A stretch of DNA of 8,320 nucleotides from an uncultured cyanobacterium (GTDB lineage Bacteria; Cyanobacteriota; Cyanobacteriia; Cyanobacteriales; Geitlerinemataceae). The notes beneath the pieces were generated by a model. It ran no database searches. It was not told where the DNA came from and worked only from the letters and a program-made list of their open reading frames with translations. Positions within the stretch are counted from its first letter, which is position 1; each line of letters opens with the position of its first letter. The DNA lies in assembly GCA_937121005.1 (NCBI GenBank), contig CAKZKB010000136.1, positions 1-8,320 of the forward strand. The letters run 5' to 3'. Below, in pieces: positions 1 through 4,983 of this stretch. A program made the position numbers and the translations under genes.

Positions 1-78
1 CGGACAAGGAAGCCGCGATTCTACTGCTTAGCAGTGAATCGTCGGAGCGTTCACTTATTATTGATTTATTGATAGCGT

Positions 79-780
79 ATGAACAGAGCGATTCGTATTC
101 TGTGCAATTACACAAAAGGAGGGGCAGGAAAAACCACACTTGCTGTTCATGTCGCTGGACTGCTCATGGAGGAGACTCTCGGGCGGGTTCTTTTGGTAGA
201 CTGCGATCCACGTCCAGACTCCTATATGTTTTTTAGTGGTCAGGCACCAGATCCTAACCAATTATCGCTAACACTTGAAGATAATCTGGTCTTGCGGTGG
301 AACCCACCACAGCCAAAAGGTACTCGCTTTCAACCCATAACCCAAAAAGATTATGAGCGTTATGAGTATGTAGTTATTGATACAGATAGTCCTCCTGAAG
401 ATGCTCTCACAATTTTAGATGAAACTTGTCCCGATATTTTCTTAGTACCAATTGCAGAATCACAATCTCATTCCATTGGAAATCTCTCCCCTTTCTTGAG
501 CGCTCTAGAACGTGGAGTCGTTTTTCAAAGAAATGCTGAAACCCGTTACAACTACAACCCAGTTGTCAAGATTGTTCCTCTGGGGCTTAGCTTCGATGAA
601 ATAGAGGATGAATTAGATGTCGATCGTTTTAATGACATTACCATTCAAGTGTGTACGCCGATGGCGAATCTAGCATCAGAAATGAGAAAATCCCTCAAGG
701 AGAAAGTATTGATTTGGAATTATCAAAATTTAGAGGATACAAAAGATTACTTTGCTACGTTAATTGAGGATCTAATTTAA
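79..780 (+). CDS. ParA/MinD-family deviant Walker ATPase
   Basis: A 233-residue P-loop ATPase of the ParA/MinD superfamily. The deviant Walker A motif KGGAGKTT is at residues 13-20, with the signature lysine K13 and P-loop lysine K18. The switch/A' segment VDCDP is near residues 40-44, and the Walker B-like segment YVVIDTDSPP is near 97-106. There is no N-terminal HTH domain, so it resembles the small ParA type found on plasmids and mobile elements rather than the large P1/F type. Family members use ATP-dependent dimerisation and nucleoid binding to position DNA or protein cargo. No recognisable ParB follows; the next gene, 15 nt downstream, encodes an RHH-like protein that could act as the DNA-binding partner, as small CopG-like proteins do in some plasmid partition systems. 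The ATG at 79 places the P-loop at the usual N-terminal distance, but no clear Shine-Dalgarno precedes it. The ATPase call is firm; a partition role is inferred. Confidence 0.88.
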   Translation: MNRAIRILCNYTKGGAGKTTLAVHVAGLLMEETLGRVLLVDCDPRPDSYMFFSGQAPDPNQLSLTLEDNLVLRWNPPQPKGTRFQPITQKDYERYEYVVIDTDSPPEDALTILDETCPDIFLVPIAESQSHSIGNLSPFLSALERGVVFQRNAETRYNYNPVVKIVPLGLSFDEIEDELDVDRFNDITIQVCTPMANLASEMRKSLKEKVLIWNYQNLEDTKDYFATLIEDLI

Positions 781-795
781 GAGGTTCAATAGGTT

Positions 796-1290
796 ATGTC
801 TACTCCAGACTTGAAACCCATCCCCCCAACTACATCTCCCACTAAGTCTATTCCCTTAGACGAGGGAAATGGTATTTATGAAAGGGGTCGTAGAATTGCC
901 GATCGAGAGCGCGAATTTCGTGCGGCGAATGGTGACAGTCAAGAAACGACTGTATCTGTAAAAATTCCTCGTTCAATGCAGACGAAGGTTAGGACTCTTA
1001 GCGACTTTTTGGACTTGTCTGCCAAAAACTTGCTTAATTCTTCGCTTAAGTGCGTCATTTCTTACGCTAAGATAAAAAAGATTGAAATTCAACAGATGGA
1101 TGGGTATCCTAAAGACAAGCTCTCTGGAACTAATAATTTTACACAAACAGTGGAGTTGAGCAGAAATGTTTTCGATGAACTCAACCAGCAAAATTTGCTG
1201 TCTGATGTTTCTGAATGTGCAGTTTTAGGTTTAGAGTTACTATACCAGGGATACCAGGGAGTCCTTGGTCAAATAGACTGTAAGAACTGA
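796..1290 (+). CDS. Small RHH-like protein downstream of parA-like gene
   Basis: A 164-residue protein that I do not recognise as a named family. Residues 1-50 are polar and proline/charge-rich, probably flexible. Residues 51-93 begin with the strand-like TTVSVKIPRS followed by two predicted helices, the layout of a ribbon-helix-helix (MetJ/Arc/CopG) DNA-binding fold. A second stretch at about 115-152 (FTQTVELSRNVFDELNQQNL and following) repeats the strand-helix-helix pattern, so the protein may hold two RHH-like units. It starts 15 nt after the ParA-like gene, with GAGG at 781-784 as a somewhat distant Shine-Dalgarno, and is followed 21 nt later by the QxK nuclease-like gene, so the three are probably cotranscribed. 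By position it could be a centromere-binding adaptor or autorepressor for the ATPase. The gene call is solid; the RHH assignment is by eye only. Confidence 0.72.
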   Translation: MSTPDLKPIPPTTSPTKSIPLDEGNGIYERGRRIADREREFRAANGDSQETTVSVKIPRSMQTKVRTLSDFLDLSAKNLLNSSLKCVISYAKIKKIEIQQMDGYPKDKLSGTNNFTQTVELSRNVFDELNQQNLLSDVSECAVLGLELLYQGYQGVLGQIDCKN

Positions 1291-1311
1291 ACCGAAACTG
1301 AGGATGGCAAA

Positions 1312-1770
1312 ATGGATGGAGTTGAATTGCGAGCGATCGTTATTAGCAAAACACGAACTAATTCGGCTGCTAAGCAACGTGCTGGACGAGCCTATGCTAA
1401 GATGCTTGGGCTGAAGCCAGGAAAGTTGGGTCGTGACGAGCTCGTTGATGGTTATGGGATAGTGGGAGACCGTTCAATTTATTTCCAATGTAAACTTTCT
1501 CAGTCTCCCCTTGGTGCTGAATATGCTGACCAGTTTTATTGTGGTTTAGAGATGCACGAAGCACAAATTGGAATTATGCTTGCTGGGGTTGGTTACATCG
1601 ACAGAGAAAAGGATGGATTCATGGTGCGTCTAAAACGTTATCCTAGAATTAAGCAAGGTATTTTCACCTATCATCTCCTAAGTCTAGAAGACATTTATAC
1701 TCGATCGGCAAGATTCCTCTTGGCGCTCGGCGATCTCCCAGCGTTGGAGACCCTAAGTAACGAACAATGA
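1312..1770 (+). CDS. Possible PD-(D/E)XK (Mrr/Hjc-like, QxK) nuclease
   Basis: A 152-residue protein, not matched to a named family. Residues 18-35 form a basic helix-like segment (AAKQRAGRAYAKMLGL), followed by VDGYGIVGD (45-53) and the strand SIYFQCKLSQ (55-64). An Asp (D46) about 13 residues before a Q-x-K (Q59, K61) on a hydrophobic strand is the pattern of Mrr-type and Holliday-junction-resolvase-like PD-(D/E)XK nucleases, where Q can replace the first acidic residue of the D/ExK pair. A clear N-terminal helix Glu, present in many of these enzymes, is not obvious. The start is supported by GAGG at 1300-1303, 8 nt upstream of ATG. It is third in a tight run after the ParA-like and RHH-like genes, so it probably works with them. 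Nuclease activity is a fold-pattern inference and could be wrong. Confidence 0.7.
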   Translation: MDGVELRAIVISKTRTNSAAKQRAGRAYAKMLGLKPGKLGRDELVDGYGIVGDRSIYFQCKLSQSPLGAEYADQFYCGLEMHEAQIGIMLAGVGYIDREKDGFMVRLKRYPRIKQGIFTYHLLSLEDIYTRSARFLLALGDLPALETLSNEQ

Positions 1771-1806
1771 ACTTTATAGACTCGATCGCGGCACGAGGCA
1801 AAGGCC

Positions 1807-2124
1807 ATGAAACTAACTGCGACCCAGCACAAGTATATAGAACTTGATGAAAATAACGTTCCTTATATTGCCGGGACAACCATGAAGGCGATCGAATTAA
1901 TTTCCGGTCATCTCGCCTTTGGCTGGAGTCCTGAAGAACTTAAATTTGAACATCCCTATTTAAGTATGAGCCAAATTTATTCTGCTTTAGCTTACTATTG
2001 GGATAACAAGGAAGAACTCGATGCGGATATGCAGCAGCGACGCGATCGCGTTGAGATCTTGCGCCAACAAGCAGGTGAAACAACTTTAGCGAAAAAACTT
2101 CGTGCCAAAGGAGCGATCGAATAG
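1807..2124 (+). CDS. DUF433 family antitoxin-like protein
   Basis: A 105-residue protein with the DUF433 pattern: a GTT (here AGTTMKAIEL, near residues 22-31) followed by the G-W/x-S-P-E-E-L helix (near 39-45), then a YLSMSQIYSALAYYWDNKEE segment in the second helical half. DUF433 proteins are small winged-helix-type DNA-binding proteins, commonly annotated as antitoxins and usually followed by a PIN-like DUF5615 toxin gene. No such toxin follows: the next gene is convergent and its stop lies only 6 nt away. GAGG at 1795-1798, 8 nt before ATG, supports the start. The gene lies 36 nt after the QxK nuclease-like gene on the same strand and may be its transcriptional passenger, or the boundary gene of that cluster. 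The C-terminus, after about residue 75, is charged and helical. Confidence 0.82.
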   Translation: MKLTATQHKYIELDENNVPYIAGTTMKAIELISGHLAFGWSPEELKFEHPYLSMSQIYSALAYYWDNKEELDADMQQRRDRVEILRQQAGETTLAKKLRAKGAIE

Positions 2125-2130
2125 ATAAAA

Positions 2131-2514
2131 CTACGAAGATGAGGTAAAATGTTGCTTGACAACATCCAAGCGCGAACAGTTCCAATAATCGATATGGGAA
2201 CAAATTAAACCGCGATCGTCGAGTTTAAGTTCGCTCCAACCGGGAATCGAAATGCGCGGTTTCCAGGGAAGTGGCGAGTTCCAACTTAGCGTCCAAGTGG
2301 TGACGATCGCGTTGTCTTGGCGACGAATATCGTGTAAATCCAGTTGTATATTATTAAACCAAGTGGCGATAAAGTTGATGTTTTGACGGTAGCGATCGAT
2401 CCCGGTAAATTCATTGAGAGGATCGCGAAAGTAAACATTGGGGGCATAAATATCGTAAGTTTGGTTTTGGGGAAAGCTGGCGTAGTCTTGCTTGAGAATT
2501 TCGATAATATCCAT
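2131..2514 (-). CDS. DUF2358 domain-containing protein
   Basis: A protein of about 127 residues of the DUF2358 family, found mainly in cyanobacteria and plastid-bearing eukaryotes, with an NTF2/SnoaL-like alpha+beta fold and no established function. Recognisable pieces are the N-terminal MDIIEILKQDY, the central QTYDIYAPNVYFRDPLNEF, the tryptophan-rich strands TTWTLSWNSPLPWKPR, and the C-terminal HIDYWNCSRLDVVKQH. I chose the ATG at 2514 because family members normally begin at this MxIIxxLxxDY segment. The upstream in-frame ATG at 2571 would add 19 residues, and neither start has a good Shine-Dalgarno. The frame stays open further upstream to 2853, but that part is antisense to the DUF760 gene and is not credible coding sequence. 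It is convergent with the DUF433 gene (6 nt apart) and divergent from DUF760. Confidence 0.85.
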   Translation of the reverse strand: MDIIEILKQDYASFPQNQTYDIYAPNVYFRDPLNEFTGIDRYRQNINFIATWFNNIQLDLHDIRRQDNAIVTTWTLSWNSPLPWKPRISIPGWSELKLDDRGLICSHIDYWNCSRLDVVKQHFTSSS

Positions 2515-2601
2515 ATTGACATAGAAATAGGCGGCCGGATTTTGGCAAATTGCGTGAAGATTCGTTACCATAGAGCGTGAGGGCCTCGAGTCCCTGTTGC
2601 T

Positions 2602-2607
2602 AGGGAG
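2602..2607 (+). promoter_or_regulatory. Shine-Dalgarno fixing the DUF760 GTG start
   Basis: AGGGAG lies 7 nt before the GTG at 2615. This selects that GTG over the in-frame TTG at 2597, which would include the ribosome-binding site in the coding sequence. Confidence 0.65.
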
Positions 2608-2614
2608 ACCAGAC

Positions 2615-2947
2615 GTGAGCAATCCATCCGATCGCAATTCCCATTCTGACGAAAACTTTAACATTTTGTGGCGATACGTCCAATCTCTGAGTCCCGATAC
2701 CATCGATCGCCTCTCCAAACCCGCCTCGACGGAGGTGTTCCAAGTCATGGAACGCAATATCGTCGGCTTGTTGGGGAACTTGCCCAGCGATCGCTTTGGT
2801 GTTAGTATCAGTACCAGTCGCGAAAATTTGGGACAGTTGCTCGCTTCGGCCATGATTAGCGGCTATTTTCTGCGGAACGCCGAACAGCGCCTGAACATGG
2901 AACGGACGCTGCTACAAACCCAAAAAACCGACGATCGCGATTCGTGA
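2615..2947 (+). CDS. DUF760 family protein
   Basis: A protein of about 110 residues matching the DUF760 family of cyanobacteria and chloroplasts: FNILWRYVQSLSPDTIDRL, then the conserved EVFQVMERNIVGLLGNLP and the closing LGQLLASAMISGYFLRNAEQR. The function is not established. Plant relatives are plastid proteins. The protein looks all-helical and soluble, without a signal peptide. The start is taken as GTG at 2615, backed by an AGGGAG ribosome-binding site. Its TGA overlaps the GTG start of mutY in the four bases GTGA (2944-2947), which implies translational coupling. The upstream region is shared with the divergent DUF2358 gene. Confidence 0.87.
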   Translation: MSNPSDRNSHSDENFNILWRYVQSLSPDTIDRLSKPASTEVFQVMERNIVGLLGNLPSDRFGVSISTSRENLGQLLASAMISGYFLRNAEQRLNMERTLLQTQKTDDRDS

Positions 2948-4050
2948 AGGCGAAAACAACCGCATCGCCATTTCCCTCAGACGCGACGGTTGTCGCCATG
3001 GGGCGATCGCTGCTGAGTTGGTACGCGCAACAGGGACGCAAACTGCCTTGGCGCGACAATGGCGATCCGTACTGCATCTGGGTTTCCGAAATCATGCTCC
3101 AGCAAACCCAGGTTAAAACCGTTATTCCTTACTATTATAACTGGCTCGATCGCTTTCCCAACATCGAAGCCTTGGCCGCCGCCGATTTGCAAGCGGTTCT
3201 CAAAGCGTGGCAAGGTCTCGGTTACTACGCTCGCGCTCGCAATTTACATCGAGCCGCTAACATCATTGTAACCCAACATGGGGGTAAATTCCCCGACAAT
3301 TTAGATGCAGTTCTCGATCTTCCTGGGATCGGACGCAGTACCGCCGGAGGGATTCTCAGCGCTGCATTTAATCAACCCGTCGCCATTCTCGATGGTAACG
3401 TGAAGCGGGTACTGGCGCGATTGGTTGCCCTAGACGTGCCGCCAAAACGAGCGATCGACCGCCTGTGGAACCTGTCAGAAAAAATACTCGATCGCGACTC
3501 CCCTCGGGATTTTAACCAAGCCTTAATGGACTTGGGGGCAACGGTTTGTACGCCGAAAAATCCGGCTTGTTTGCTCTGTCCTTGGCGATCGCACTGTCAG
3601 GGGTACAATTTAGGAAAACAATCGGAACTTCCCATGCGCGAAACTCGGTCTCCTCTTCCCCACAAACACATTGGCGTTGCGGTTATCTGGAACGACGAGT
3701 GGCAAATTTTAATCGATCGTCGCCCTCAAGAGGGATTGTTAGGCGGGTTGTGGGAATTTCCCGGCGGTAAAATCGAACCCGGCGAAACCGTTGAAGACTG
3801 CGTGCGCCGCGAAATTAAAGAAGAGATCGGCATCGACATCGAAGTCGGCGATCGCCTCATCGAAGTCGAACACGCCTACACTCATTTTAAGGTGACGCTG
3901 CACGTTTGTCAATGCCAATATCTCTCTGGGGAACCCCAGGCGATCGGCTGCGAGGAAGTGCGTTGGGTTGACATTAACCAACTCGACGATTTTCCCTTTC
4001 CCAAAGCCAACGAAAAAATTATCGCTGCACTGAAAAGTGTATCGGATTAG
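2944..4050 (+). CDS. mutY: A/G-specific adenine glycosylase MutY with Nudix-box C-terminal domain
   Basis: A 368-residue base-excision repair enzyme that removes adenine mispaired with 8-oxoguanine. The HhH-GPD domain (about 20-220) has SEIMLQQTQV with catalytic E49, GLGYYARARNLH (91-102), the helix-hairpin-helix LPGIGRSTAG (126-135) and LDGNVKR with catalytic D150. The [4Fe-4S] cluster cysteines C202, C209, C212 and C218 keep the C-x6-C-x2-C-x5-C spacing. The C-terminal domain (about 240-362) is the 8-oxoG-recognising MutT-like domain. Here the full Nudix box G-x5-E-x7-RE-I-KEEIG-I is present at 275-297, whereas in E. coli MutY it has degenerated. YTH at 312-314 aligns with the FSH loop known to contact 8-oxoG in Geobacillus MutY. 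The GTG start overlaps the DUF760 stop. An in-frame ATG at 2998 is possible but would trim the first helix. Identification is firm. Confidence 0.95.
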   Translation: MKAKTTASPFPSDATVVAMGRSLLSWYAQQGRKLPWRDNGDPYCIWVSEIMLQQTQVKTVIPYYYNWLDRFPNIEALAAADLQAVLKAWQGLGYYARARNLHRAANIIVTQHGGKFPDNLDAVLDLPGIGRSTAGGILSAAFNQPVAILDGNVKRVLARLVALDVPPKRAIDRLWNLSEKILDRDSPRDFNQALMDLGATVCTPKNPACLLCPWRSHCQGYNLGKQSELPMRETRSPLPHKHIGVAVIWNDEWQILIDRRPQEGLLGGLWEFPGGKIEPGETVEDCVRREIKEEIGIDIEVGDRLIEVEHAYTHFKVTLHVCQCQYLSGEPQAIGCEEVRWVDINQLDDFPFPKANEKIIAALKSVSD

Positions 4051-4155
4051 TACCGTTTTCCAGAAAAGGTGTTACACTTGGGAACGGGCAAACGCCGTTT
4101 GCCCCTACATAGACATTCTCATCTGTTGCATTAATTCTGAAAATTGGTATAACCC
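4044..4155. repeat. Dispersed repeat element, copy A (MITE-like)
   Basis: The core is a hairpin, GGGCAAAC-GCC-GTTTGCCC (4086-4104), then CCTACAT and a tail running from ATCTGTTGCAT to GGTATAACCC (ends 4155). The same head-and-tail layout recurs at 4857-4925. The left side (GGATTAGTACCGTTTTCCAG, from 4044) is an imperfect inverted match of the right end (read on the minus strand GGTTATACCAATTTTCAG), so the whole may be an inverted-repeat, MITE-like element. The core and tail are seen directly; the left boundary is inferred. The stop codons of mutY (4048-4050) and of the minus-strand nuclease-like gene (4131-4133) both fall within it. Confidence 0.6.
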
Positions 4156-4784
4156 TGTCTCTGGACAATACCAAGCAATGTTTCCAGAAGAGGTTCGAGG
4201 TTTTCGGGACTGCGATACCGGGTTGTATCTTGGGTAATGATGCGATCGTGGCGATCGAACGTGCCGAACTGCCAGTCTTCGCCAGTGGTGACAATGCCGT
4301 ACAAAACCGGATTTTGACTTCTCGTCCAGCGATCGAGGGCAATAAGTTCCACCGCCAGTTGAGTAAAACCGCGCACCAGATCCGATTGTTTGGCTTCCAC
4401 GATCGCCAGATTGTAACGCGGATCGTTGGGGTCGGGACTAGCAATGTAGTAGTCGAGAATACCGCGCAAGTGTTCGTTAATGTCAATGGCGTATTCAATA
4501 TAAATATAACGGTCAGCGCGATCGGCAATTTCAAACAGGATCGGGGCAATTAGGGCTTCGCGGCGGGCTGTTTCGTTGATGAGTTCGATGCGATCGCGGT
4601 TGCGTTGCAGTTGTCGGCGGAGGGGGTCGATCGCGCTAGGGTAGGGTTGTGTGGGTAGGTCGAGAGATCGACGCGACAGGGTGCAGTCGAATTCCAGTAG
4701 TATATCAGCAAGCGGATAAGGGAGATCGAAATACTGACTGAAGGTTTTCGGTTTACCGGGTTGGAGAATGCGGGGGCGGTTCAT
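4131..4784 (-). CDS. PD-(D/E)XK nuclease-like protein
   Basis: A protein of about 217 residues with a restriction-endonuclease-like core: RGILDYYIAS carries D111, a loop follows, then the hydrophobic strand YNLAIVEAKQSD with E130 and K132 (ExK), then a helix with GFTQLAVELIAL (Q142). D-x(18)-E-x-K followed by a helical Gln is a good PD-(D/E)XK pattern. This superfamily includes restriction and repair nucleases and many uncharacterised cyanobacterial proteins; the substrate cannot be told here. No methylase or specificity subunit is adjacent. I took ATG at 4784; a GTG at 4802 would add six residues, and neither has a convincing ribosome-binding site. The last residues (GYTNFQN) and the stop are encoded by repeat copy A, so the original C-terminus may have been altered. 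It is convergent with mutY. Confidence 0.8.
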   Translation of the reverse strand: MNRPRILQPGKPKTFSQYFDLPYPLADILLEFDCTLSRRSLDLPTQPYPSAIDPLRRQLQRNRDRIELINETARREALIAPILFEIADRADRYIYIEYAIDINEHLRGILDYYIASPDPNDPRYNLAIVEAKQSDLVRGFTQLAVELIALDRWTRSQNPVLYGIVTTGEDWQFGTFDRHDRIITQDTTRYRSPENLEPLLETLLGIVQRQGYTNFQN

Positions 4785-4856
4785 AGCGAGTCTGCGAAGC
4801 ACTTCTTCGACAAGACATGATACGACCGATGAAGCCTATCAATGTCGATCGCGTTT

Positions 4857-4925
4857 TGTAGGGGCGATTCGCGAATCGCCCCTACATTGTATCTGTTACA
4901 TCAATATTGGAAAAGGGTATAACCC
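4857..4925. repeat. Dispersed repeat element, copy B, with 30-nt perfect palindrome
   Basis: It starts with a perfect 30-nt palindrome (4857-4886), each half running from TGTAGGGGCGATTCG to the centre, then a tail from ATCTGTTACATCAAT to GGTATAACCC. The tail matches copy A over about 33 positions with roughly 7 differences. Both copies have the same orientation. No inverted left arm is evident here, so this copy looks one-sided. It lies between the porin stop and the start of the nuclease-like gene and could fold into a strong hairpin in RNA. Confidence 0.7.
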
Positions 4926-4937
4926 AACTGGAAACTA

Positions 4938-4962
4938 GGGACGATCGCGTTGGCGATCGCCC
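4938..4962 (-). terminator. Possible hairpin terminator after the porin gene
   Basis: Read on the minus strand, GGGCGATCGC, a CAAC loop and GCGATCGTCCC pair as a ten-base-pair stem with one bulged T, about 21 nt after the porin stop. The arms are HIP1-type sequences. There is no T-run after the stem, so a factor-independent terminator is only possible, not shown. Confidence 0.3.
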
Positions 4963-4983
4963 TTGTGAAGTTAGCGAGGGAGA

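Noticed and set aside
79..1290. Complete plasmid partition locus with origin
   Set aside because: No ParB homologue, parS-like iteron array or replication initiator gene is visible; only the ParA-type ATPase and an RHH-like neighbour are supported.
2344..2580. Plus-strand ORF over the DUF2358 gene
   Set aside because: It lies entirely antisense to a recognised family, with no homology-like motifs of its own.
2515..2853. N-terminal extension of the DUF2358 frame to 2853 on the minus strand
   Set aside because: It is antisense to the well-supported DUF760 gene, and the residues before the conserved MDIIEILKQDY look like an arbitrary frame; family members start near 2514.
4086..4104. Intrinsic terminator for mutY
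   Set aside because: The hairpin GGGCAAAC/GTTTGCCC is real but is not followed by a T-run and belongs to a dispersed repeat, so it is recorded as a repeat only.
4019..4549. Alternative minus-strand frame across the nuclease-like gene and the mutY end
   Set aside because: It runs through repeat A and the 3' end of mutY; the other minus frame has the PD-(D/E)XK motifs.
4044..4925. CRISPR array
   Set aside because: Only two copies about 0.8 kb apart with a gene between them; no regular spacers and no cas genes.
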